This document shows, one piece after another, positions 1-11,739 of a stretch of DNA of 64,000 nucleotides; the stretch's first letter is position 1, and the number at the start of each line of letters is the position of its first letter. The notes under the pieces were generated by a model. The model saw nothing but the letters and a program-made list of their open reading frames with translations, was not told the origin of the DNA and searched no databases. The translations under genes and the position numbers were made by a program. The stretch covers positions 13,148,780 to 13,212,779 of the forward strand of contig NC_067291.1 of NCBI RefSeq assembly GCF_020740795.1, given 5' to 3'. Source of the DNA: Apus apus. Lineage: Eukaryota; Chordata; Aves; Apodiformes; Apodidae.

Positions 1-731
1 TGGGAGGCTGCCACCACACAAACCGAACGCCGCTTTCTGAAGACTCCTGTCCACAGACCAGCTCCAACAGCTGCACCCAACTTCTCCGAGGGGCACAGGG
101 GCTGCAGCGGCCGCCGCCAGCCCCGGCCCGGGGGCAGGCCCGGCACAGAGCGGCCGGGGAAGCCCTCCCAGCAGCTGCGAGACCCGCCGGCCGGCCTGGG
201 AGGCCCGACCCCCGCCGGCTCTCTCCGGGGGCCTCTCCCAGCCCAACTAGAAGAACCGCGGGGCCGAGGAGGGAGGGGAGCGGCGGCGGGGCCGAGCGGC
301 CGCCCGGCGCAGGGCTGGCACGGCGCCGCGGGCCGGCGGGCTGCCGCTCCCCTTCCAGCCAAGGACACGAGTACAAACACCTCTGCCCTGGGATGGCTCC
401 TGCGCACGCAGCGAGGAGGGGTGGGGGGAAGGGGGTGAGGGGAGGAGGAAGGAACGACCAAAAAAGGGAGAAAAAAAGAGCCCCAAGGCCCTGGGCCCGG
501 CTCCGCCGCCGCCCCGCAGCCCCGCGCCCGCCGGGTGTGCGGGGGGTCGAGGAGGCGGCGGGAGGGAACCCTCCCCTCAGAGCCCCCGCCGCTCCCCGAG
601 GCAGGCAGGGAGGGAGGGAGGGAGGGCGAGCGGCCGCCGCCCCACCTGCCCCACCGCGGAGAGGGGCCGCCAGCCCCCGGCGGGCACGACCGCCCGCCCA
701 GCACCGCCCGGCCCCGCCGCGCTGCCCTCAC

Positions 732-860
732 CTGCCGCCGGGCCCGCCGCGTCCCGCCCGGCCCCGCCCGCCCCGCTCGCTCCTCACCAAACTTTTTTTT
801 TCCCCTTTTCTCCGTGTTTCGCTGCCCTCACCGTGACGCGGGCGGGCGCTGATTGGCGGA
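732..860 (-). promoter_or_regulatory. Core promoter and putative non-coding exon 1 of a leftward gene (ZFAND6 by synteny)
   Basis: Read on the minus strand, a CCAAT box (856-852) is followed by a CRE-like CGTCAC (838-833) and then by a consensus splice donor, CAG/GTGAGG, with the cut between 732 and 731. A second donor-like GGTGAGG lies at 832-826. This is the order expected for a TATA-less CpG-island promoter with a short non-coding first exon. In other vertebrates ZFAND6 lies beyond BCL2A1 and is transcribed away from it, which fits this direction. The gene name is inference from synteny, since no ZFAND6 coding sequence is present. The transcription start is not determined. Confidence 0.45.
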
Positions 861-1154
861 GCCGGCGAAGGGAGGCCGCGCGGAGGAGGAGGCGGGGCTA
901 CGGCCCACGGCGGAGTGTGACAAGGAGACGGCGGAGACACCAACCACATAATGCGATTTAAAGGGACAGCGGCCCGTCCCGTGCTTTCCCCCCCCCGCCT
1001 CCCCTCAGGAGTGACCCGAGGCGAACGCGGGGCGGGGGGCGGCACCGGGAGGGCCGGGTGGGCGAGCCCGGAGGCGGGCGGGGGGCTGGTCCGGCGCCGG
1101 GGGAGCTGCTCCCCTCGGGCTGGGGCCTGCGGGAGGTTTTGCGGAGCAGCCCGT

Positions 1155-1190
1155 GAGGAGATCGCCCCCCGCGAGGAGATCGCCCCCCGC
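1155..1190. repeat. Perfect 18-bp tandem duplication
   Basis: The unit GAGGAGATCGCCCCCCGC occurs twice in a row without a mismatch (1155-1172 and 1173-1190), near the right edge of the CpG island. Perfect identity suggests a recent slippage event. No function is evident. Confidence 0.9.
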
Positions 1191-1240
1191 CACGATCGCC
1201 CCTTCGCACCGCGCGGTCTCGGCACGGCGGGGTCCACTCT

Positions 1241-4200
1241 TTTTCCCTTCCACAAAAAACATTCTTCTGCTGTCAAAATCCCGTGGAGCTGCCCACTGCC
1301 GCCCCCTCTTTCCGTGAAGGAAAAGGTTTGGCTCGGGTGGGCTCCGGGCGGCTCCGTGGAGGTCTTTTCATCACCTACTTTATTATCCCCTGTAAAAAGT
1401 CAGCCGCGGGTTTTGAATCTCTTCTGTTACATACAATACGTCACATGACTTGTTTGTGTTGGTGTTTTTCTTCATTGTGGGGCCCCGAGACAATATACTG
1501 CAGCTTATTTGTATACAGAACGATTTCACATCACACCCGCTAGACACAGTCTCGCCTAATGTCACAGGCGTCTGTAAACTTTGCCACGAGGAAGGCTCTA
1601 AAGGTGAGATGGAAGGATGATGAGTGACTTGGCAGCTCAAAGCAGCTAGGAAGGGAGGACAGGACTCCAGAGAGATGAAACAAACCGAATAAAAGGGGAA
1701 TTTTATCTGTGAATAGCAGAGATGAGCAGGCCAAGACTGGAGAAGCTGCCAGGTGAGCTGAGTTTGTAGAGAGTTTTGGAGGAGGAAAAAAAAAAAAAAC
1801 TGAGCAGTTGTGAAGCTCGAGGGAAGCCAGAGAAGCTGAGGATGGGTAAAACATGCTTGCAGTGAACAGATTTTAAAAGTTTTGGTCTTTTTTGGGCAGA
1901 GAAACTTGAGCCTATCCTAAGGAAGGCACTGCAAAAGGACACATAAAGATTTCAGCAAAGATAAAAGTCCAAGCAGAGATTTATTGGCAAGAGCCCACTA
2001 TCACCAATGTTGTGAGCCAAGTAGGCAGATCTGTAAGCCTGGCAAAAGCACTTAATGCGAGGAAGGCCCCTAATTTTTTTTTTTTTTTATGCTGAATATC
2101 TGATCTTGGATCAATATCAGAAAATGCTGGTGCAACCAGCATGGAAGCTATTTTGGTAGAGATTATTCACTCTTGGCTGTCTTCACTGATGCAATGTCTT
2201 CCAAATGCCAGGTTGCATGAACAGGAGATGACCTGCATTGCATGTGGGTATCACAGCATTCCCCACAACATTATTTGGAGCACTTTCATGGTCTTGGCAC
2301 TAATCATAAGGAGCTGTGGGGAGTGATGATCACATTCCACCAAGCCTCTCTGCGATAATATGTATTTTTTTTCTAAACCTTAAATTCCCTTTGGTTCATC
2401 AAGGACTGCTTTCTTTGTATCAGGTTTCATCTCGTCATTAGACATACAGATGCAGAGTAGTAAGGGGGAACATTCACAGCGTCTGTTTAGAAAAAAGGCC
2501 AACTGATTATTTTGCAGTTGTGAGCAACCAGCACAACAGCTGGCAGTACAGCAGTGGGAGTAAAAAGGGAAATGTAAACAGTGAACAAGATGGACACGTC
2601 CTGCCAGGAGTTATTGACCAGCAACACATGGTGGAACAAATGTTCAAGTTATGGCATCAAATGTCAAGTGAAAGGGAGGGGGGAGGCAGAATGCTCAGAT
2701 GTAATCTTCCTCAAGTTGTGTATGAAGCTTATCTCTTTTCTCATGTGCCAAATCAGAAAACTCAAGTTACAGTAATGCTGGGTCTCAAAGCATTCAGAAG
2801 CAGTATGTTTGGTGCTGGTAGGAGCTGCCACAAGTCACAAGAGGCAAACAACTGGGAAATAAGGAACACAAAGTTTAGTGTCATCTGCAAAAACACAGCC
2901 AGTAGACAAACTGTCTCGGAGAAAATTCATAAATGAGATGGCCAGGCTTGTTCTTGGGTTAGAATAAAGGATGTAGTTAAACTTTGTGTATCCAACTATG
3001 AATGGAAGATACAATATTGAAGAAATAGCATTGAATTTTGTCATCTGAGGACCTCAAGACTGATAAGCAGAAAAACCTTGCTCAACTCAAGTGGGATAAG
3101 GGAAGAGGGAGGTGTATAATCAAAGAAATGTCTAGGCTGTTAACCACACAGAGAAGGGCAGCCTTGACTCTGAGAATGGTCAGAAGTCAGCTAAAGAATA
3201 TGGGCAATCAAAAGTGACCCTGAGCCAGCAGATGAAAACAGAAGACAGTTTTCTGTAGACCACTAAAGAGGAGTTAGAGGCTATTAATTCACCTTACACT
3301 GACAAGAATAGCTTTGATTTTTAAGAGCACACAATGTTCAGCAGGACATAGGACTGCCAGAAGCATGTGGAGCTTGATACGGGATGTTCGCCTCTGTGGA
3401 ACAATTTCATTCTATCAGGCACGATTTTGCTTCAACAGCACAGTCAAAAGAAGCTCCAGACAATTAAGTAGGGGATCATGGTACAACCTGGAGGGAGCTG
3501 AAAGGTTTCCCAGCTCTGCTGGTGGTTTGATGGTATATGACAAAACAGAACAACCAGTGAACATAACTTCCTCGTTGATAACGTCACAATTGAGACACTG
3601 TTTAATCTCCTTGACCTGCATTATTTAGATCTGCCTGTCAAATTTTAAGGCTCCCATCACCTTGACACCTCAGTACAATTTATTTTCTTTTTTTTAAGGG
3701 CCATCTATTCATATAAATCTTTACAAAATGTTGAAAAAATCGTCAGAAAAGAGTTTCTTCTCATTTTTGCTCCCTTCTCCCAAATCCATTTAATCTATTT
3801 GCTAACACAGAGGACCTTTTTCTTTGGTTCCTTTTATGTTTGCTTCTGCTATAGTGGCTTGTTATTTCTTTTGCTAAAGCTTTAGAAATCACTTGAGGAA
3901 TCTTAGTAATATATTCACTTTAAGGTAGATTTATCTTCAGAGCTGGTAAATAAAAAAATTTCTTCACTTCAGTGGGTTTTGGATCAGGTGTGTAGTGCTA
4001 ACATAATTTCGGTTCTTCTAACCTCATTGTTTGGGGCCCAGCATGCAGCCCCTGAGACTGCAGAGATATTCACTATAGGCTTTAATGAGAGCAGAATCAG
4101 CCCCTACTTGCATAGAGACAGCCAATAAAAAATAATAATAAAAAATAAGCACATGAATTTCTTGAAGCACTGAGTCTTACATTTTATTTGAGTCTGAACC

Positions 4201-7200
4201 TCACTGGGTTTTTTTTTCCACAGCCACTTTGGCCTCTGTTCTATGTCTTTTCCTAACAGGACGAGCTGGAGTTTCAGTTACCCAGGCCTTCTGGAAATTG
4301 GGCCAGCAGTCACTTGGCAGTGGCCTTCAAGAGCAGCAATGCCAGCTCTCTACTACAATGCCCATAAGCAAAGATCTGTAGAATTCGAGTCCAAATTCTG
4401 CTTGTATTTAGGAGCTCAAAACACCACGGATTTCAAGGGGATTGTAGGATTTTAGTCAAGAGCAGAAATTGGCCCAGAATCTTTTCAGATTCCCTCAGAG
4501 TTCTTTATGATAACATCATATAAACAGAAGCAACAGCATGCTTCATGCTGCATTTTACTTTTAAATTATGTAAAAGATATTTACTGTGCTGATGCTACAT
4601 AGTTTGGATGCACATATGGAAATGAAAAAACACTGATTAACAATTAGGATTTCCAGCTTTCAGAATTCATTTTCCAAAACAACCCAGGGACTGCTTCTTA
4701 TCAAAAAACGCACAAATGAAAATCCCATTTATTGGCATTTGTGTGTGCCATTCTGGAATCTTACTCTTCAAGTATATTACTATCAGAATAAAAAAGCCTC
4801 ATAACATACAAAAAGTTCAATACTCTGCTTTTGTTTTCTTTATTCTGGTTTCCCAGTCAGAGAGATGAGTCCGTACCTAAAAATAATGTTTTTAATGTGA
4901 TGGCACCCGATTCAGAGCCAGCAGCTAATGGATACTCTGGGAGCTGCAAAAAGGACCTGAGAGCAAACTAGCTGCTGAGTGTCTTTCTTGAGCAGCATAG
5001 GATGGAGGTTCTCCACAGAGCAGATCTCCAGCCTGGTTCTAGTCAGAGCTGCTGGGCTGCTCAACAGCTTTCAAAATGAGGCAGACTGTTTTGCCACACG
5101 GTTACAAATCTGGGAGCTTCCTTCTAGATAGCCTTGTTTAGAAATCTGGGCTGAGGCCTGTTAAAGCCTTAACAACTCCCTACTTAAGCACTTAATATCC
5201 ATGTTGAATAGTTCATTGAGCGTGGCCTAGTATTCAGGAGAACAGTGTGCCACTGTCAGCCAATCAGTAACTTTAGTACCTCTGTGCTTTTTCTTCTCCT
5301 GCCTCTGCTTTGTGTGTGTAGATAGTGCAGTCTCTTTCAGGGAAGCAGTGGCTCCAGCTGTATGCATCTAGTCATGAACACAGTGAGCTCCAGTCCCACT
5401 GAGAGCTCCTCTGTCCCCCCAGAACAGCAGCATCTTACATGTCAGCCTGTGTATGTGCTTGCCTTTCACCCTACTGTAAACACAGGGTTTTAGCACTAAT
5501 TTATATTTAAAACTAAAATCTGGAGCCCTAAATTCTGTAACATTAAAGTGTCCATGTATAAGCCCTTGCACAAGTGGGTCACTGTAAAGAAAGCCCAGAG
5601 GCTACCAGTGCTCTGGCTACCAAGTGCTAAATTGTGAATATAAAGGGGCCAGAGATGCTCTAACAGGACAGCAATATTCCTTCAACCACTGGGAAGTCTC
5701 CAGGCACACAGGAAAGCTGGTCCTAGCTGACTGTGCTGTAGTCTTTGCAATTTAACAGGAGCAAAGATCCTGCCGTCAGGGCAGCTCTGTTTGGTGATCC
5801 CTTAAATAGCAGCACTCCTTCTGAAGCCTTTAAAAGCCAGCAGAATTTATTGCATCCCTGAGGGTGCTCTGGGCCATTTTTTGCTTTTGCAGCTTTCTGT
5901 TGCCTCCACTGCATGCAGCAGAACATTTAGCTCATACTGTGTCACTGGATTCTTAGAGGGCTGGCCTGTGTAGATAATCTTGGTACCTGGGCATATCTTG
6001 GTGTCTAGAAAGCAAACTGCATGCTTGAAGCATCTGTCAAGGATCTAGATACAAATGTTCCAAATGACAAAAATGTCTGTTCATCCATCTACCTGCCTGC
6101 TCAGGAATGCCGACAGCACTGGACTGCTATGGGTTTGATGCTCTTGTTTGTTCTGTTGCTGTCCATCTGACCTTGCTATTTCAGATGAGCTATTTGTCAG
6201 TGCCAGAGAAATCTGCTGCAACAACAGAGGGAATATCTGGTGTCAGTATCCTCTAGCTCCTTGGGGGAACTACCTCATTAGAGAAGCTAAAATGTTGCGT
6301 TGATTGCTTAGAAGCAAGCCACTTGTTTTGCAAGAATCTCCAAGCAGTTATTCACCTCTTGTAACTTTGTAATGCCTGAAGTCTTTTTTTCTAAAGTAGT
6401 CTTGGATACCAGAATGACTTGAAATTCATAGTCAATACAGTTTTACAGCAAAGCAGATCTGATTAGTGTTTCCTTAAGTGAGACAATTCATTTTCTCTGA
6501 CAAAATGTCATCACATTTCGCTGGATTTAAAAAAAATTGAATGTTTTAGTGGAGAAAGTAATAAAACAGGACATTCCTATAGCTTCACAGATGTTCATAA
6601 TGCATTTGAGATTTTGTACACTTTCCTTAGCAAATTTGGAGCTGAGATTTTTAATATACCTAGAACAAATATTTTTGTCCCATAAGATCCAAGTATTTTC
6701 TCACAATGAGCTTTAAGCTTTCTCATAAATTTTGGCAGGGGACATTAGGCTGAAATGGGATGACTGCTGTCCTGGTACTCTACCTTAGGAGAGAAGCCTA
6801 TTGGAAGACTCATAGCTGTGTCTGCCTTTGGGTAGTACCTTTCATGCTAAGATCCTCAGGCAATCACAGAAATCCCTAAGTCTTCCCAGCCAGCAATATG
6901 ACACAGCCTGACTGCTTTTCTCAAGTCTACTTTACTTGTATCACACCAGGAAGGACAAAGTATATCCACCTCTCACCTCCATGCTGGCAATTTCCCAGGA
7001 AATTGGTAGTGAACACAGGTTACGGACCACACTCCTGGCACTCTCTACATAAGGAGAAGGGTGGGCCAGAGAAAGAGAGGAATCGTGTTCCTGTTCCCCT
7101 GTAACAGCTGGAAGTCCCCTGTGTATCATCACACATGAGCAGCTCTGGTGCAGCTGTAGCAGAGTGAGGACCACAATGACAGATAATCAGGGAACAGCAG

Positions 7201-8280
7201 AGGTCATCTTCATTCCCACCCCATCCCTACTACATTTTATAAAACCAGATCTAGTCCAGCTGACATATGTTTTAATTTAATCTGAAAAACGTCTGGTGCC
7301 CGATTCCCTATACTATCTTTTCACATCTTGTGCACTGTACAGGACATATTAAACCACAAAACAATATTTACACACACCACACCAAGCTCACTAGCTCTTA
7401 CACAGAATGGTTTTTAATATACTGCTGTTAATTTGCTGACATACCTAATTATATAGCTGAATATGACAACACTAAGTTACATCTGCATGGCAGGCATTGA
7501 TGTGGCTGTTACATACTCAAAGCACCTTAAAAAAAAAGTTCAGACACTGCTCCCAGTGTAGCCATTGCTGAGACATGTGGTCTGCAAAACCAATCAGAAT
7601 AATATTTATTAAGAGTCACTTGCCTGGTTTTAGCAACTAGAACACTACTGGTGATCAAGCCAGCTCACGAGGACCTTGCTCAGTGTGTCTACCTACACAG
7701 CAGCGACCACAGACTTGAGTCACAGATCTGGCAGATGAGCACTGGTGGGCTTAGCTGTAGAAGGATAAGGTTTATCATCCCCCTTCTGTCTGCATCTGTC
7801 TTCTCCATAAGAAGTTTCCACCTTCATGTCAGGGATGGGAGAAAGAGATGGTAACATAGCTTGTAATTCAGCTGGCCCAGTTCACAGCTTAAACAGTGGT
7901 GGAAACGCATTGGTGCCGAGATGCTAGACCATGAACTGTGGTATAGACACACAACCCTTTGTGCTACTTTTATGCTGGTGTCAATAACATCCACTGGTGT
8001 GCACTGGTAATTTACAACACTACTACTAAATGTGCTGGAGCTGGTTCTGCCAGATCCCTTGCTCTTGGAAGAGAGGAACTGGGAGAAATACAAACCATAA
8101 AAAAGAAGCTTATCTACTAACAAAATCCCAGTGAAGTTCAAAATCAATATTAAATCATGAGTAAATCAAATAAAGTACAGCAGTGAAAACAATGAACACG
8201 GAAGACCTATGTATCAGTATTACCTAACACAAAAAAGCTACTTCTGTAGGATTTTTTTTTCTCCAGATCTATAACAGATT
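1241..8280. other. Gene-free intergenic stretch
   Basis: No reading frame here resembles a protein I recognise, and there are no paired splice sites supporting an exon. The DNA is AT-rich with short A or T runs (for example 1787-1799 and 2072-2088) and AATAATAATAAAAAATAA low complexity near 4129-4147. A weak CR1 reverse-transcriptase remnant near 2835-3085 is listed separately. The open frame at 2520-2936 (138 codons) has no recognisable domain and is probably chance. Confidence 0.6.
2835..3085 (-). mobile_element. Decayed CR1/L2-like LINE reverse-transcriptase fragment
   Basis: The minus strand can be read as a short stretch ending in FADDTKL, the catalytic reverse-transcriptase signature of CR1 and related LINEs. 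It is preceded by a degraded match to the FINDL segment (FMNFL here). Further upstream on the same strand, around 3057-3078, CAGTCTTGAGGTCC resembles the CR1 stretch coding for SVLGP. The parts are not in one intact frame, so this is at best a very old, indel-ridden copy. The match rests on one motif and the spacing, so confidence is modest. Confidence 0.35.
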
Positions 8281-8375
8281 TTCTGCCTGATCTTGGGCAA
8301 GATGCACAATTTCTGCTGTGGTGTTAGATAATTCTTCCCTACCTTATAATAGTTTGTGTTGCAAGTTACTAAGTG
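8281..8375 (+). mobile_element. MIR-like SINE remnant
   Basis: The segment has the core of the amniote MIR SINE in the forward direction: CTGATCTTGGGCAAG near 8287-8301 (MIR has TGACCTTGGGCAAG), then a diverged middle, then CCCTACCTTATAATAGTTTG near 8338-8357, matching the MIR stretch with CCTACCTCATAGGGTTG. Divergence is high, as expected for a SINE that predates birds. Confidence 0.45.
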
Positions 8376-8760
8376 TCAAAGAGTACTCACTAGATAGTAT
8401 TATGTCAGGTCCTGAAGAAGGGAGAGGGCTTGCAAAAGGCAGATAAAAATGGGATGAGGTAACTTGTCCTTGGAGTCAGTGGGGGCATGACAGACACTCA
8501 GGCATTCTCAGGCTCAGTCTCTTGATCAGGAAGCATTTCCCTAACCAGCACATGGGGAAGCAGGTTTAGCACATGGACAAGTATTTACACTCTTAACACT
8601 CAGTGGACAAATGGATTAATTGCAAAAAAATGTTGTTCCTCATTGATACCACTTGTAGAAAATATTTCAGTGGCATCAGGACAGATTCTTCTCCTGAGGT
8701 ATGAGCTCCTGCTAAGGTCAGGGGAAATGCTTGAGTAAAATTTCTAATGGGTCAACTCCC

Positions 8761-8790
8761 GTGACAGAGGGGTGACAAAGGGGTGACAGA
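8761..8790. repeat. 11-bp tandem repeat, about 2.7 copies
   Basis: The unit GTGACAGAGGG is repeated as GTGACAGAGGG, GTGACAAAGGG and a partial GTGACAGA. One substitution separates the first two copies. Confidence 0.85.
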
Positions 8791-11695
8791 GAACAGTCAT
8801 GCACAAGCTTTGCTTGTTGAGCAAAGAAGTTACAAGATGTGCAGGGGCTGTAGCAGCATAGGAGTCCTTGGGGGTGAAGAGTGTAAGTACACCTGACAAA
8901 GATGGAAGGCAGGGGTGAGCATCAGCAGATGGCTGGGCATGTTAGTCCTCACAGCAATATGTATATTAAACTGAATAAGGCATGATGGAAACACTGGAGA
9001 GTGCTAGCATTTGGGAAGACACCAGTATTTTGAATTAATTTGGTGGCTAAATCAAGGGATGTTTTTTTCATGAGTGGGGTTTACACCCTTTAAAGTTATT
9101 TCCATCTGTTAGCAGGATAATAACTATGGACAGATCAGAACATCATCATCACTGGCCATCACTGTGCACAGACAGGAATCTCCCACCTGCAGCTGAGTTC
9201 CCTTCCCTAGCTATTACCTTTACTGCCTTATGCATACCAGACAATCAACGCTTCAGCTTTGCAGCACTCTGTCATGTCCAGGTAATCAAAAAAATGCCAC
9301 TGCACATGGCAGAACTATAAAATGTCCTTATAAAAGTCTCGGCAGCATTTACTGTTTTATTCATTGCTATGTTGTTGTGTTTTGCCTGCAGTAAAACAGC
9401 CTCGTGGAAGTGAGACACTACCACTGAGGGCTAACAAACATTCTCCCTTCAACACATTACTTCAGCTCAGTACTTTTTGTCTTTCCTGTTTTGGATCCTT
9501 GTTTTTAACAATCTTTCTGCTTTCAAGAAAGAAAAACAGAAAAAACACTTAATTTTGTTAGAAGCAGGGAACTAGAACAGGCAGTGTTGAAGTTTTCATC
9601 CTTTTTACATGTGTGGAAAAGACTGTCTGAAAACTTTCTTTCCCAGGGAAATGTATTCCATGTTTTAATCTTGTAATGCCTGAATAATTGCCTTGCTTAT
9701 AACATTATCTCTCCTGTTACTGACTCAGGAACTACAAAGAAAAATAAAACAAAAGTTTTATATATACAAAATAACATTGATAGTTTTATTACAGAAGGTG
9801 AACGAAGCCAAACCACACAAGCACAGACATAGCTATTAAAGGAAAATTAGAAAGTTGCTGACACAAGCTGTTCAGAATAAATTTTCAGGTCCCCCAAAAG
9901 CCATGTGATTGGCTTACAGACTTTTGGTTTTCAAAATACAGGCTGTGTTCTTATTTGTCTTTACTTTTTGATACACTGAGGAGCAACACGAAACCAGCTC
10001 TGCTTTACAAATATGGAGGCTGAAAGTTTAACAGGTATTCTTGTGTGCTAGCATGAATTCTCCAGAACTGAGAGATTTCAGAGAAATCACCACCATGGCC
10101 ACATGGCCAGCAGCAGCAGCATTTTAAGATATACCAGCATTAGGCTATCCAGTTCTAGCAAAATCCTTGGTGTTCCCACACATGCAGTTCCCTGTAGGCA
10201 TGACATGTTTTGTTTTTCCATCCAGCAACCTTGTCTCAGAAAAAAAGGACTCTGTCTAGGATTTACAGACATCTTGTTGCACAAAAGGAAGCAAAAGCAA
10301 GTTGGGACATCATGAAATTCCCATTATGTTCTCTGTATGCTCAGATCATCCGTAAGTACATATGCAGTATGTCTGACTCATTCCCAAATCCTGGATGTGA
10401 GTATAGGAGCCCCAGGTGGAGATGGTGCCAACAGTGCAATAAGCAACATGACTAATATCTCTCATATGTAGTTTGTTTTTTCCTCCCCTTTTCAAGGAAA
10501 GGACCACATATCTTGGTGGGTACTATTAGTGCTCTCTTTGTATCCAAGAATGCAAGCTCTAGGAATTGCATCTTGCACAGGAAGCAGAAGATGATGTTTG
10601 TGAGGGGCATGAGCCCCTGAGGGAATTCATTACTTACTTTGGGATGGAGCCTGTCCCCTGCCCAGACAAGCTGCACTGCCATTTTGCAGAATCTCATGTA
10701 TCTGAGGGATGCAGCTGCCAGCTAGGTGTTTAGTCTGCAGGTCTGGGTGGTGGGGTATGCCAAGTCCAGCCATTTAAGCACCTTGCTGCAATCTCAAAAT
10801 CTATGTCAAGAACAGAAAAAAGGAGAGTAGTCTTGGAAGAACAAAATTCAGAATGATATTCAGTCTAACTGTACCAGGCTGTGTGAAGGTGAAGAGATGA
10901 AATGAATATGCCAAGCCCAAGTCAAATCAATGGCACAGACAGCCACAGGCTGCAAGTGCACTGTGAGGACAGTCCACCCTACTGTGACTTTTATCCAACA
11001 CCAACCCACTGAAAAGTCTCAGCAAAAGCAATCTGTACTTTCTCAAGCAGTTTGATGTATCCAAACACTAAGTGATTGTGGTGATGTGAAAAGCAAAATG
11101 CTCATTCTGGACGTAAAAGGAAAAAAAATTAATAATAAAAATCACGTATTTAGTTCCACTAAGTACATTCAGTGACAGCATCAGGGTGGCCAGTTCTGGC
11201 CATTTGATCTTTACAATATTCCCCGTTTTTCTGAAAACAAGAAATTATGTGTAGCTCATGCAAAATGAATGCTATGAATTTCTAGCCTTAATGGCTGCAA
11301 TAAAGATCTTGAAGACCTGAAATGGGTGTGCCTCACAGCCCTAGAAAACCCAAGGGCAGACTGAAAATATGCATTTTATTATTTTTTATCATCCTTGTGA
11401 TTTTAAGTCATGCATTGCTTTTCTTGGAGGCCTGACTCACAGCTTTTACATGTTCATATGGAGCTGCGTGCAGTGTCCCACAAAGAATGAAATGCAGCTA
11501 GAAGAGCTGTATGCAGGTGACAGGTATGGAGCAACCAAGCAAACACGAAGCATTTTGTATTTGCCAGCAATTTTTGTTTCATGTTCACAAATATGAGAAG
11601 TCTGGTGTTTTATGAGAGCAGAGAAAGCTGATGTAGAGCAAGGTGAAATGAGGAACAATTCCTGCCTAACTTGAAAATAGGTGAAAGTTGATCCT

Positions 11696-11739
11696 GAGGG
11701 GGGGGAAAAAAAAGAAGAAGAAAAAAAAAAAAGAAGAAA
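11696..11739. repeat. Polypurine tract
   Basis: About 44 consecutive purines on the plus strand: a G8 run followed by A-runs broken by GAAGAAG. Long homopurine runs can form triplex structures and are common slippage sites. Nothing indicates a function here. Confidence 0.9.

Larger units (their letters stand above)
1..1240. promoter_or_regulatory. CpG island at left edge
   Basis: This stretch is very GC-rich and dense in intact CpG, and drops sharply to ordinary AT-richer DNA after about 1240. Such islands mark vertebrate promoters. It contains G-run and C-run tracts, GC-box-like elements (for example around 757-775) and a minus-strand CCAAT box. No reading frame in it resembles a known protein; its long open frames are low-complexity Pro/Arg/Gly and follow from the GC content. 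If the minus-strand donor at 731 is used, positions 1-731 are the start of intron 1 of the leftward gene. Confidence 0.8.

Noticed and set aside
393-1448. Long overlapping Pro/Arg/Gly-rich open frames in the left CpG island
   Set aside because: They occur on both strands at once and follow from high GC content. No domain, start context or splice framing supports them.
3955-3995. ACTTCAGTGGGTTTTGGATCAGGT-like sequence, and a similar piece near 45690-45740, resembling a widespread old amniote repeat
   Set aside because: The matches are too short and too diverged to assign a family by eye, so they are not listed as features.
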